From: an uncultured Alphaproteobacteria bacterium
GTDB lineage: Bacteria; Pseudomonadota; Alphaproteobacteria; HIMB59
Direction: 5' to 3'
Length of the DNA: 64,000 nt
Assembly (NCBI GenBank): GCA_902524245.1
Contig: CABZCN010000004.1
Location: 21,238-85,237, forward strand
Part shown: piece by piece, positions 30,295-38,804 of the stretch
Layout: each line of letters begins with the position of its first letter
Numbering within the stretch: position 1 is the first letter of the stretch
The notes under the pieces: model-generated
What the model was told of the DNA's origin: nothing
Databases searched by the model: none
The model's input: the letters and a program-made list of their open reading frames with translations, nothing else
Position numbers and translations under genes: made by a program

Positions 30295-31491
30295 ATGATT
30301 GATTATATACAGTTATTTAAAGATAGAAATCTATTCAATCAATGCACTAATGAAATAGAACTTAATAATTTACTCAATAAGAAAAAAATTATTTTTTATA
30401 TTGGATTTGATGCTACTGCTGATGCATTACATGCCGGTAGTCTTGTTCAATTAAGAGCTATTAAGACTCTAATCAAACATGGTCATCAGGCAATAGTACT
30501 ATTAGGTGGAGGCACAACAAAAATTGGTGACCCCTCTGGCAAAGATGCCTCAAGACAAATTTTGACGTACGAAACAATACAAGAAAATATTGAGAATTTT
30601 AAAAGAATATTCGAACATTATTTTAGAGATTTCAAAGAAAATATAAAATTTATAAATAATGATCAATGGCTTGATAAATTAAACTACATAGAGTTATTGA
30701 GAGATTTGGGAAGTCAAGTCTCAATCAATCGTATGCTTACATTTGAGAGTGTTAAAGAGAGACTTAAAAGAGAGCAATCATTATCATTTTTAGAATTTAA
30801 TTACATGATACTTCAAAGTTATGATTTTCTTCACTTAAATAAACATGAAAATTGCGAGTTGCAAATTGGTGGCTCAGATCAATGGGGTAATATCGTTTTG
30901 GGTATGGAAATTATATCAAAAATAAACAAAAAGGATGCTTTTGGTCTGACTACACCTCTTTTAACTACCTCTACGGGTAAGAAGATGGGCAAGACCGAGC
31001 AAGGCGCTGTCTGGATAGATCAAAATAAATACAGTTCTTACGATTTCTATCAGTATTGGAGAAATGTGGACGATAATGATGTGGAAAAACTATTACTTAT
31101 TTTTAGTGATTTAGATAAAGAAGAAATAAAAATATTAATTAAAGAAGATATCAATAATGCGAAAAAAAAATTAGCATACTTAGTGACAACAGATTGTCAC
31201 TCAGAAAGCTCAGCACAAGAGGCTGAAGAAAAAGCAAGATCAATTTTTGAAAATAATTCTTACGATAATATTGATGAAATTAACTTTAAAATAGACTCAA
31301 AACTCATAGATACACTAACATCCAATAGTACGGTCTCATCAAAATCTGAAGCAAAAAGGCTAATTGAGGGTGGTGGTATAAAGATTGACGACGAGCAAAT
31401 CAACGATATTAATCTTACAATTAATAAGTCTTATAACGGAAAAATACTCAAGATTGGTAAAAAAAAATATTTCAAAATTATTGTTAAGTAA
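30295..31491 (+). CDS. tyrS: Tyrosyl-tRNA synthetase
   Basis: TyrS charges tRNA-Tyr. The 398-residue protein has the class I HIGH-like motif in IGFDATADALHAGSLVQL, the tyrosine pocket LGGGTTKIGDPSGKD, IGGSDQWGNIVLGME, and the KMSKS-like loop STGKKMGKTEQGAVW. A C-terminal S4 domain (SKSEAKRLIEGGGIKIDDEQI) is present. The DATA in place of HIGH assigns it to the subclass common in alphaproteobacteria. It overlaps the convergent MetX-like gene by 8 bases. Confidence 0.95.
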   Translation: MIDYIQLFKDRNLFNQCTNEIELNNLLNKKKIIFYIGFDATADALHAGSLVQLRAIKTLIKHGHQAIVLLGGGTTKIGDPSGKDASRQILTYETIQENIENFKRIFEHYFRDFKENIKFINNDQWLDKLNYIELLRDLGSQVSINRMLTFESVKERLKREQSLSFLEFNYMILQSYDFLHLNKHENCELQIGGSDQWGNIVLGMEIISKINKKDAFGLTTPLLTTSTGKKMGKTEQGAVWIDQNKYSSYDFYQYWRNVDDNDVEKLLLIFSDLDKEEIKILIKEDINNAKKKLAYLVTTDCHSESSAQEAEEKARSIFENNSYDNIDEINFKIDSKLIDTLTSNSTVSSKSEAKRLIEGGGIKIDDEQINDINLTINKSYNGKILKIGKKKYFKIIVK

Positions 31492-32500
31492 CCAATATAT
31501 CCTTTATAGCATCATTAACAAAATTTAAATCATCTTTGGACTTACCTGCTCCAGCATAGTGACCGTAGCTTGAAGGAATGATACGTAATTCACCATTTTT
31601 AATATTTTTTAATTCAATTTCATTATCCTCTGGGGGGAAGTATAAATCATTTTTACCTGGCATTAAAATACATCGCGCAGTAATAGAGTTAAGAGCTTTA
31701 TCAAATTGATTATTAAATTTGTTATTGTTGCTAATGTCGTGCTCTTGCCAAGTTCTTATCATCGCTAATAAATCATTTGCATCCTTGCGATAATAAATTC
31801 TATTCCAAAGTTTATCCAAAACTTCTTTTGCATCTTTGTAACCATCATCGATATATTTTTTTTCCCTAAACCAGTCTTGCCCATGCGCCCATCCAGCCCA
31901 TACTCTTGCCATTGTTGTTTTTCCATTTTGAGGTTGTTTTTCATAATTTCCAGAATTCCAGTTTGGATCTGAAGTCAAAGCAGCATAAACACCCTCTAAA
32001 AATACATATGTATGCTCTGTGGTTTTCGCATGACCACACATAGAAATCATATTTTCTACCATGTCTGGGAAATATGACGCCCACTGAAATGCTTGTTGTC
32101 CTCCCATTGACCAACCTATAACTAATTTAATTTTTTCTATGTTAAATATTTCTTTTAGAAGTGTGTATTGTGCTTGTACGTTATCATATATTGTAATTAA
32201 AGGAAAATTAGGTCCATTAAAGGGTTTTTCTGTATTACTGGGCGAGGAGGAAACACCATTACAAAACATATTTGGAATAATGATGAAATATTTACCTGGA
32301 TCTATGGGAAAATTATTACCAATCAGATATCCTTGCTCAAGATGTGTACCAGCATACCTAGTAGGAAATAAAATTACATTTGATTTGTCAGAATTTAGTT
32401 TCCCAAATGCTAAATAATTTAATTGTAAATCTATTATGTCGCCTGATTTTAATTTGAAATTATTTAGTTGGTATTTATGTAGTTCCTCTTTACTAATCAA
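31484..32500 (-). CDS. MetX-like alpha/beta hydrolase or acyltransferase
   Basis: This 338-residue protein belongs to the homoserine O-acetyltransferase (MetX)-like branch of alpha/beta hydrolases. The nucleophile Ser131 lies in LVIGWSMGGQQAFQW, with a triad aspartate in LMPGKNDLYFPPEDN and histidine in SYGHYAGAG. It lacks other methionine genes nearby, and the sequence departs from true MetX around the substrate pocket, so an amide or ester hydrolase is as likely as an acyltransferase. It directly follows the GS-like gene (1-base spacing), which suggests that the two act on the same compound. Confidence 0.75.
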   Translation of the reverse strand: MISKEELHKYQLNNFKLKSGDIIDLQLNYLAFGKLNSDKSNVILFPTRYAGTHLEQGYLIGNNFPIDPGKYFIIIPNMFCNGVSSSPSNTEKPFNGPNFPLITIYDNVQAQYTLLKEIFNIEKIKLVIGWSMGGQQAFQWASYFPDMVENMISMCGHAKTTEHTYVFLEGVYAALTSDPNWNSGNYEKQPQNGKTTMARVWAGWAHGQDWFREKKYIDDGYKDAKEVLDKLWNRIYYRKDANDLLAMIRTWQEHDISNNNKFNNQFDKALNSITARCILMPGKNDLYFPPEDNEIELKNIKNGELRIIPSSYGHYAGAGKSKDDLNFVNDAIKDILVT

Positions 32501-33898
32501 TTAAAATAACTTTAGATATTCTTTGATTTCCCAATCAGTTGTAGTTGTATGATATCTAGACCACTCATCATATTTATATCCAATAAAATTGTTTATCATA
32601 GCCTCAGAAAAAACTTTTTTAGTTAATTTATCAGCAGCAAAAGCGTCTACTGCCTCTAATAAATTTCTTGGCAGTGTAGTAACCTCTTTTTTTTCTTTCT
32701 CGGTCAAATCATAAAGACTTTTATTAGTTGGTTTTGGGGGTTTCATTTTTTTGTCGATACCCTCTGTAACAGCTGCGGCTAATAAAGAAAAAGTTAAATA
32801 AGGATTCTGAGTTAAATCAGACGCCCTATTTTCTATACAATATCTATTTTGTGGTAGTCTTATCATAGCTGATCTATTATTACTGCCGTATGTCATGTGC
32901 GTAGGAGCCCATGTATGACGGCCACCATCAAGGCCCTCAACTGTAGGAACAAATCCGTTATATGAGTTAACAGTTGGACATGCTAGAGCTGTAATCGCTG
33001 CTCCATGTTTTAAAATTCCAGCGACAGCATTGTAGGCTTTATCAGAGAAATTATTTCCATTCTTATATATGTTATTATTTTTCTTTTTAATTGATGCCAC
33101 ACTATGATTGATGTGAGCGCCAGCTCTCCAATCACTAATAGTTGTCTTTGGCATAAATGATACAAAATATCCATATTTTTTTGCAACTTCCTTGAGTAAT
33201 ACTCTTAAAAATACAAATCTATCAGCCATCCCTAAAATATCTGTGTAACCGAAATCTAATTCATACTGGCCATATGCACCCTCAGCAACGACGTCATGGA
33301 GATCCCATTTCAAATCATTATTTAAAATATCTATTATTTCTTTTAAAAAATGCATTCCATCTATTGAGTACTCTGAGTCATACCCAAAAGCTTGTCTTCT
33401 CAAATTTATAGGATCTCTGTCAATTGCTTTAACTGGTTTGTCGCCCTCCCACTTCATTAAGAAAAATTCAGGTTCGATACCAACAAAAAATTTCAAGTCA
33501 GATTTAGCACTTTCCTTTATTTGTTTTTTTAACGTCATTCTTGGGCAAACATCGTAAGGTTTGTCATTCCAATATAAATCTGCAAAAACCCATGCACATG
33601 TTTTATCCCATGGACATATAACGAGACTATCCAAATCTGGCACAGGGATTTGATCATTATCTGCTGGAGTTAATTCTGGAACAAAGGAAACAGAATGAAC
33701 AGCAAATTGAGGGCCTTTACCCATACAAAGATCCTCAAAATCAGATATAGGCATAGGCTTAGTTTTTGGACTACCCAGAAAATCAATCCAATTAGAATAA
33801 ATGTATTTTACGCCTTTTTTTTCTAAATCCTTTTTTATTTTTCTAACTTTTTTTACATCAGGTAAGGCGTCTTTAAAATTTTCAAAATATTGACCCAA
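32501..33898 (-). CDS. Glutamine synthetase-like gamma-glutamyl ligase of unknown substrate
   Basis: This 465-residue enzyme has the glutamine synthetase fold but is not GlnA. It shows FVGIEPEFFLMKWEG, AEGAYGQYELDFGYTDIL, GAHINHSVAS in place of the usual GxGMHxHxS, and SNNRSAMIRLPQNRYCIENRASD with NPYLTFSLLAA. The adenylylation tyrosine loop of GlnA is absent. It should join the glutamate side chain to an amine using ATP, the substrate being unknown. The start is TTG, supported by GGAGGAG 6 bases upstream. The MetX-like gene follows without spacer. Confidence 0.8.
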   Translation of the reverse strand: MGQYFENFKDALPDVKKVRKIKKDLEKKGVKYIYSNWIDFLGSPKTKPMPISDFEDLCMGKGPQFAVHSVSFVPELTPADNDQIPVPDLDSLVICPWDKTCAWVFADLYWNDKPYDVCPRMTLKKQIKESAKSDLKFFVGIEPEFFLMKWEGDKPVKAIDRDPINLRRQAFGYDSEYSIDGMHFLKEIIDILNNDLKWDLHDVVAEGAYGQYELDFGYTDILGMADRFVFLRVLLKEVAKKYGYFVSFMPKTTISDWRAGAHINHSVASIKKKNNNIYKNGNNFSDKAYNAVAGILKHGAAITALACPTVNSYNGFVPTVEGLDGGRHTWAPTHMTYGSNNRSAMIRLPQNRYCIENRASDLTQNPYLTFSLLAAAVTEGIDKKMKPPKPTNKSLYDLTEKEKKEVTTLPRNLLEAVDAFAADKLTKKVFSEAMINNFIGYKYDEWSRYHTTTTDWEIKEYLKLF

Positions 33899-33974
33899 GT
33901 TAGTCTCCTCCTAAAATTTAAATCTTATCGAATTGAAATTATATGACCATAATATAAAATTACTACTTCAAATT

Positions 33975-34220
33975 ATGAATATTGATTACTTTAAAAAATC
34001 ATGGATTAAATTTTACAAAAGAGGCTTTATGATGGGATTTTTTGTTTTAACTTTTATACTTACTGTTGATCAGTTTTTACAGACACCACTTTTTTTTAGT
34101 AAGATTACAGATATAAAAGTATTTATGTTCATCATATCCACTATTTTTTTTGCAGCAGTTTTTTGTGGTCTTTTGGCAGTGATTTTTTTATCACTAATTA
34201 TGATCGCTACTAAAAAATAA
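33975..34220 (+). CDS. Small membrane protein, unknown
   Basis: I do not recognise this 81-residue protein. It begins MNIDYFKKSWIKFYKRG and has two hydrophobic segments (about residues 17-34 and 46-76) with a short charged loop. A TTG start at 33933 would add 14 residues. It is divergent from the GS-like gene and meets the amidotransferase gene tail to tail with no spacer. Two helices and a positively charged N-terminus suggest an inner-membrane protein with the N-terminus inside. Confidence 0.6.
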   Translation: MNIDYFKKSWIKFYKRGFMMGFFVLTFILTVDQFLQTPLFFSKITDIKVFMFIISTIFFAAVFCGLLAVIFLSLIMIATKK

Positions 34221-34961
34221 TTATAATTTAATATTTTCTAACCAATTCAGTAATTCAAGTTCTCTATTAAATTGATCTTCATTTTCAAAACTTTTTAATT
34301 TATTTAATAATGATTCAAATTCATTTTCACTCATAATCTTTAAATAATTTCTTTTCCAATAACTCATTAATTTACCGATATAGTTGTATGGTAGTTCTGG
34401 ATGATATTGAGTACAAAATATGTTTTGTTTTTTATGAGATATAGATTGAATAGAATGATTATTCTCAGAAATTATGTCAAAGTCCTTGGGGAGAGTTTCT
34501 AAACTATCGTAATGATGACCAGGGGCAGTAAATAAATTTTTTTTATTTTTATAAACAAAATGATTTTTTATAATTTTTATTTTTTCAGAATATCCAAACT
34601 CTGGACTCATAGAACTTGATATTTTTCCTCCAAATGCTGTTACAGCCACTTGAAGACCCCAACAACTTCCCCAAATTGGTCTTTCTAGATTTGCTATTCT
34701 ATCAAATATCTTCAACTGATTTTTATTATGATCATTGTCATCATAAATATTACCTAGACCTCCGGTCCATAAAAAGGCATCGTAATCTTCAAAACTAAAT
34801 TTATTTACATCCTCAATGTAAGGTTTATAAACCGAGATATTTGAGAGGGGATTTTGCTTTTTAATAATTTCTTCAAAAAAACTATATTGATAAGAAGAAT
34901 TTGATTTAACATGTTCATTATCATGGTTTTTATCCATGCCACTGATAATTAGTAAATTCAA
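34221..34961 (-). CDS. Class I glutamine amidotransferase-like protein
   Basis: This 246-residue protein has the GMP-synthase-like amidotransferase fold. The nucleophile Cys100 is in PIWGSCWGLQVAVTAFGG, and the histidine and glutamate of the triad are in IFCTQYHPELPYN. It has no attached synthetase domain, so it may hydrolyse a gamma-glutamyl or amide bond, as PuuD does for gamma-glutamyl-GABA, but the substrate is unknown. It is the last gene of an apparent amt-small protein-small protein operon and lies near a GS-like ligase, which makes a gamma-glutamyl substrate attractive. Confidence 0.8.
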   Translation of the reverse strand: MNLLIISGMDKNHDNEHVKSNSSYQYSFFEEIIKKQNPLSNISVYKPYIEDVNKFSFEDYDAFLWTGGLGNIYDDNDHNKNQLKIFDRIANLERPIWGSCWGLQVAVTAFGGKISSSMSPEFGYSEKIKIIKNHFVYKNKKNLFTAPGHHYDSLETLPKDFDIISENNHSIQSISHKKQNIFCTQYHPELPYNYIGKLMSYWKRNYLKIMSENEFESLLNKLKSFENEDQFNRELELLNWLENIKL

Positions 34962-34970
34962 GTTTTCTGT

Positions 34971-35141
34971 TTATTTATGTCTAGAGAATTTCTTTTTTAA
35001 AATCAATTCGTTATCTTTTTTTGCTATTTTTCTTAAAATAAAAATCATAAATGCAATCCAAATAACTGCTGCTATTAGTTTATTTTCAGCTATTGATTGA
35101 ATGAGATTTTGAAAAAAGAGATTTGAAGTGTTGTAATCCAT
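34971..35141 (-). CDS. Small single-helix membrane protein, 56 residues
   Basis: This is an unrecognised small protein beginning MDYNTSNLFFQNLIQSIAE. It has one hydrophobic helix (about residues 21-36, KLIAAVIWIAFMIFIL) followed by a strongly basic tail rich in lysine and ending SRHK. It sits between the amt-linked small gene and the amidotransferase, 9 bases before the latter starts. No clear ribosome-binding site is seen; the ATG lies just 6 bases after a strong hairpin, so it may be translated poorly or from its own start. Confidence 0.5.
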   Translation of the reverse strand: MDYNTSNLFFQNLIQSIAENKLIAAVIWIAFMIFILRKIAKKDNELILKKKFSRHK

Positions 35142-35147
35142 TTATTA

Positions 35148-35173
35148 TAAGGCGGGGATAATTCCCCGCCTTA
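35148..35173. terminator. Strong GC-rich hairpin after the amt-linked small gene
   Basis: A perfect 11-base-pair stem (TAAGGCGGGGA / TCCCCGCCTTA) with a TAAT loop lies 9 bases after the stop of the 57-residue gene. It is the most GC-rich stem in an AT-rich neighbourhood. Only a short AT tract follows on the minus strand, so it could be a partial terminator or an mRNA-stabilising 3' structure between amt and the genes below. Confidence 0.7.
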
Positions 35174-35182
35174 AATTATACA

Positions 35183-35356
35183 TTATTTTGTTTTTTTTGC
35201 AGTATCAGACTCGTGTCTTGCTGTTGCCATAGTGACTAGCACGCATAGAGCAATAACAAAAAGGGTCCAAAATATCAGTGCACCTTCACTGTTGGCATAT
35301 GTGAAATAAGCGTCCACACCTTCCCAACTATTTTCAGGTCCTGGAAATGTATTCAT
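35183..35356 (-). CDS. Small membrane protein next to the ammonium transporter, 57 residues
   Basis: This unrecognised small protein begins MNTFPGPENSWEGVDAYFTY and has one membrane helix at about residues 26-44 (ALIFWTLFVIALCVLVTMA), then a short charged tail (RHESDTAKKTK). A good ribosome-binding site, AAGGAAGGAG, precedes the ATG by 5 bases, and it starts 20 bases after amt ends. A conserved place right after the transporter suggests an accessory or regulatory subunit; that is inference. Confidence 0.75.
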   Translation of the reverse strand: MNTFPGPENSWEGVDAYFTYANSEGALIFWTLFVIALCVLVTMATARHESDTAKKTK

Positions 35357-35376
35357 ATTTTCTCCTTCCTTATATG

Positions 35377-36654
35377 TTACTGATATGCCTTGAGATTTAA
35401 CTCAGCGCTATCAATACCTGCTTTTTGAACTGCATCTGGTACACGTAACCAATTCATCATTTTCATAATAAATGACAAACCATAACCAGGTACAAATCCT
35501 ACTAAGAACATGACTATACATCCAACTAACTGTCCACCAAAACTTGTTGGAGGAATATCACCAGATGCTGGATAGCCTGATGCAAATAATCCCATTGCAA
35601 TCACACCCCATATACCGGCAACTCCGTGAACAGAGATAGCTCCTACTGGATCATCGATCTTGAAAACACTATGTAACCAATTATTCGCAGGAATAATTAT
35701 CACACCGCCAACAAAACCAAGAACAAAGGCTAATCCTGGATACCAAACATCAAGACCCGACGCACAGGAGAATATACCTGCAAGTCCACCTGACATCATC
35801 CAGAATGGGTTACCTTTACTCATCCAAAATGCGCCAATCATTCCACCGCCAAGACCCATTAGGGTATTGAATGCGAAAGAAGATAGTGTTGCTGGAGCAC
35901 CGTAAATGTTTATCCAACCACCAAACTCTGCACCTGCCCAGATTAAACAACCACCGAGGAATCCGAAGAAACCAACAATAATCATTAACAGGCCTATAAA
36001 TGAGAAACGAAGGTCATGACCCTCAATCTCATTCGCAGAACCGTCAGCATTGTATTTACCAACTCTAGGACCTAAGTTTAAGACAACTCCGAAAGCAAAC
36101 CAACCTGCTACCATGTGAACAACACCAGCTGCTCCAACATCATGATATCCAAATTGTGTTACTAACCATCCATCAGGATGCCAGCCCCATGAAGCGGCTA
36201 AGATCCAAGCTACTGATCCTAAAACAACAGCTAAGAAAGTAAATGAGCTAATTCTTATTCTCTCAAGAACAGATCCTGAAAAAATAGATGCTGTGGTACA
36301 AGCAAATAATGTAAATGCTGCCCAGAAAACACCTGTGGCTTGGTCACTTAACATTGGTCCCATTGATACGTTCCAAGGGGTTCCATAACCCTCTAGATCA
36401 ATAGGAGTAAATCCCATTGGGAATGCTAAATAAATATACCAACCAAATAACCAGAAGGTTGGTATCATAAACGCGAACGCTAAAAGGTTTTTTGTAGCTG
36501 AAGAGACCGCGTTTTTAAAACGAGACGATCCTACTTCATACATCAAGAAACCTACGTGAATTGCAATCATTAACGCAGTACACCACCAATAGTAAGCTTC
36601 CATACTGACGTTCGCTTGCATCATCACGTACGATTCAAGTTCTTCAAGTGTCAT
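35377..36654 (-). CDS. amt: Ammonium transporter (Amt family)
   Basis: This 425-residue inner-membrane protein is an Amt/Mep/Rh channel with about eleven helices. The conserved pore features are visible: HDVGAAGVVHMVAGWFAFG carries the first pore histidine, and GAISVHGVAGIWGVIAMG the second. It has no cleaved signal peptide; the N-terminal segment MTLEELESYVMMQANVSMEAYYWWCTAL leads straight into helix 1. It is transcribed away from gmaS, so it may import methylammonium as well as ammonium. Amt proteins are usually controlled by P-II; a glnB gene is in the window but not adjacent. Confidence 0.93.
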   Translation of the reverse strand: MTLEELESYVMMQANVSMEAYYWWCTALMIAIHVGFLMYEVGSSRFKNAVSSATKNLLAFAFMIPTFWLFGWYIYLAFPMGFTPIDLEGYGTPWNVSMGPMLSDQATGVFWAAFTLFACTTASIFSGSVLERIRISSFTFLAVVLGSVAWILAASWGWHPDGWLVTQFGYHDVGAAGVVHMVAGWFAFGVVLNLGPRVGKYNADGSANEIEGHDLRFSFIGLLMIIVGFFGFLGGCLIWAGAEFGGWINIYGAPATLSSFAFNTLMGLGGGMIGAFWMSKGNPFWMMSGGLAGIFSCASGLDVWYPGLAFVLGFVGGVIIIPANNWLHSVFKIDDPVGAISVHGVAGIWGVIAMGLFASGYPASGDIPPTSFGGQLVGCIVMFLVGFVPGYGLSFIMKMMNWLRVPDAVQKAGIDSAELNLKAYQ

Positions 36655-36849
36655 TATATGACCTCCTTATAAATTATTACTTTTTATTTTTATAAAAATA
36701 AAAAAGGACAGAGAAAAAATCTTTTTACAACTTTATAGAATCTTCTTTCCTGCACTTTTATGTATTTTACTTTTAATTGACTTAATTATAAAATCAAAAG
36801 AAGTTAATTAATGTTAAAAAAAGATTGAGTTCAATTGTTTTTTTAATGG

Positions 36850-36866
36850 TATGCACTATTTGCATA
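36850..36866. promoter_or_regulatory. Inverted repeat upstream of gmaS
   Basis: Perfect 6-base arms TATGCA and TGCATA are separated by CTATT, 21 bases before the gmaS ATG and just upstream of its AGAGGAG ribosome-binding site. The spacing differs from a standard NtrC site. A similar TATGCAAAT word occurs upstream of glnB at 13072-13080. A regulator-binding role is inference. Confidence 0.4.
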
Positions 36867-36887
36867 TTCAAATAGAGGAGATATATA

Positions 36888-38195
36888 ATGGCAACTAACC
36901 TTCACCAATTTGCTAAAAAAAATGGTGTCAAATATTTTTTTGTAAGCTTTGTAGATTTATTTGGGGTGCTTAGATCAAAGCTTGTACCTGCAACAGCTAT
37001 AGATGAAATTCAATCTGAAGGAGCTGGATTTGCAGGTTTTGCAACATGGCTTGATATGTCTCCAGCTGACTCTGATATGTTTGGTATGCCAGATGGTGAT
37101 AGTGTTATCCAGCTTCCTTGGAATAAAGAAATAGCTTGGGTTGCCTCTGATTTGTATATGGATGGTAAACCAGTAGAAGCTTCACCCAGAATAGCCTTAA
37201 AAAGACAAATAGAAAAAGCAGCTAAAAAAAATCTTTATATGAAGTCAGGTGTTGAATGTGAATTTTTTTTGGTCAATGAAGATGGGACATCTTTATCAGA
37301 TCAAAGGGATACGCAAGCAAAACCGTGCTATGACTCCTCTGCTTTAATGAGAAGATATGATGTTATCACTGAGATATGTGACTCAATGATTGCACTAGGA
37401 TGGAAACCTTACCAAAACGATCATGAAGATGCGAATGGGCAATTTGAAATGAACTGGGATTTCTCGGATTGTTTAGTAACAGCAGATAGACATGCTTTTT
37501 TTAAATTCATGGTGAAATCTATTGCAGAAAAACATTCACTAAGGGCAACTTTCATGCCCAAACCTTTTACAAATTTAACAGGTAATGGATGTCATTGTCA
37601 TATTTCTATTTGGGATAAATCTGGCAAAAAAAATATGTTTTTAGATAAAAAAGATGAATTAGGTTTATCCAAAACTGGTTACAATTTCTTAGGTGGAATA
37701 ATGGAAAGTGCGGACAAAATGGCTGCTCTTTTTAACCCAACTGTAAACTCCTATAAAAGAATTAACGGTAGTGTAACAACATCAGGTGCAACTTGGTCGC
37801 CAAGCTCGATTACTTGGGCAGGTAACAACAGGACACACATGGTAAGAGTTCCTGGTGCAGGAAGATTTGAATTAAGATTAATGGATGGAGCTACAAATCC
37901 TTATTTACTTCAAGCAGGTATTTTACTTTTAGGTTTGGACGGTTTAAATAATAAAAGAGACCCTGGAAAACGATTAGATATTAATATGTACACAGAGGGT
38001 CACAAGTCTGGGAAAGTAAAAAAATTACCATTAAATCTTCTTGATGCAATACGTGATTTTGATAAATCAAAAATCATTAGAGCAGGTTTTGGTGATGATT
38101 TAGTCAATAGCTATGTAAAATTAAAAAATCAAGATTGGGGTACTTTTAATAAACACCTTTCTAGTTGGGAAAGAGAAACAACTCTAGATTGTTAA
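36888..38195 (+). CDS. gmaS: Gamma-glutamylmethylamide synthetase (GmaS)
   Basis: GmaS uses ATP to join methylamine to glutamate, the first step of the indirect N-methylglutamate route for monomethylamine. The 435-residue protein closely resembles marine GmaS from start to end: VKYFFVSFVDLFGVLRSKLVP, AGFAGFATWLDMSPAD, QNDHEDANGQFEMNWDF, GNGCHCHISIWD, NNRTHMVRVPGAGRFELRL and the terminal WERETTLD. It lacks the adenylylation loop of GlnA. It is divergent from the Amt gene and followed 7 bases later by an unknown gene. The synthase and dehydrogenase of the pathway are on the far side of a terminator. Confidence 0.9.
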   Translation: MATNLHQFAKKNGVKYFFVSFVDLFGVLRSKLVPATAIDEIQSEGAGFAGFATWLDMSPADSDMFGMPDGDSVIQLPWNKEIAWVASDLYMDGKPVEASPRIALKRQIEKAAKKNLYMKSGVECEFFLVNEDGTSLSDQRDTQAKPCYDSSALMRRYDVITEICDSMIALGWKPYQNDHEDANGQFEMNWDFSDCLVTADRHAFFKFMVKSIAEKHSLRATFMPKPFTNLTGNGCHCHISIWDKSGKKNMFLDKKDELGLSKTGYNFLGGIMESADKMAALFNPTVNSYKRINGSVTTSGATWSPSSITWAGNNRTHMVRVPGAGRFELRLMDGATNPYLLQAGILLLGLDGLNNKRDPGKRLDINMYTEGHKSGKVKKLPLNLLDAIRDFDKSKIIRAGFGDDLVNSYVKLKNQDWGTFNKHLSSWERETTLDC

Positions 38196-38202
38196 ACTAT
38201 TA

Positions 38203-38757
38203 ATGACACCTGAAGTTTTACAAGAAAAGTTTCTTGATTGGCAATGTCAATCTAGAATTCAGGCATTTAGAACACAAAATGGTAGACCAAACTCATCTAT
38301 GGCACCAATATTGCTTGATAAGAAAGGAAATGAACTTCTAAGAATAATTGTTGTAATTTCAGAAAATGATCCTGTAAACACGACAAAACTGTTTGAACAT
38401 ACATTTAAACGAACTTACGATCCCGCTGATCGATTTGATAAAATGAATAAATTTTTATCTTCTGAATATTTTATGGATAAAGATAAATTTTCAGACTCTT
38501 TGTTTGCTACTTTTCCAAAAAATTCAAGTATCTCAAAAAAAGTAGTTAAAGACGGCTCATGTATTTTAGATTTTATTCACCTTTCTACAAATTATAGGTT
38601 GTCATGTTCTCCTTTTATTCTCGATAAAAATGAGGAACATTGGGAAAATATTTTTTGGCACAATAAAAATTTTAATCCTGGTTTGGGGAATGACATAGAT
38701 GTTATAAAGTTTATTCCAAATTGGAAAAAATCTAAATTAATAAGAATTAAAGATTAA
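38203..38757 (+). CDS. Unknown protein co-transcribed with gmaS
   Basis: I do not recognise this 184-residue soluble protein. It has no signal peptide or membrane helix, three cysteines, and starts MTPEVLQEKFLDWQCQSRIQ. Sequence features are a RPNSSMAPILLDKKG stretch near the N-terminus and a tryptophan-rich C-terminal third (EEHWENIFWHNKNF, FIPNWKKSK). It lies 7 bases after gmaS and before a strong terminator, so it is almost certainly co-expressed with it and is a candidate accessory factor for methylamine assimilation. Confidence 0.7.
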   Translation: MTPEVLQEKFLDWQCQSRIQAFRTQNGRPNSSMAPILLDKKGNELLRIIVVISENDPVNTTKLFEHTFKRTYDPADRFDKMNKFLSSEYFMDKDKFSDSLFATFPKNSSISKKVVKDGSCILDFIHLSTNYRLSCSPFILDKNEEHWENIFWHNKNFNPGLGNDIDVIKFIPNWKKSKLIRIKD

Positions 38758-38771
38758 AATATTTGAAAGTA

Positions 38772-38793
38772 TAAGGGAGCAGAGGCTCCCTTA
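38772..38793. terminator. Bidirectional terminator
   Basis: A 9-base-pair stem (TAAGGGAGC / GCTCCCTTA) with an AGAG loop is placed between convergent genes. AT-rich tracts follow on both sides (ATTTATAAAATTTT on the plus side), fitting a terminator for both the gmaS operon and the MgsABC operon coming from the right. Confidence 0.85.
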
Positions 38794-38804
38794 TTTATAA
38801 AATT

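Noticed and set aside
36850..36866. NtrC binding site
   Set aside because: The arms resemble TGCA but the spacing between them is 5, not the 9 of the usual NtrC site.
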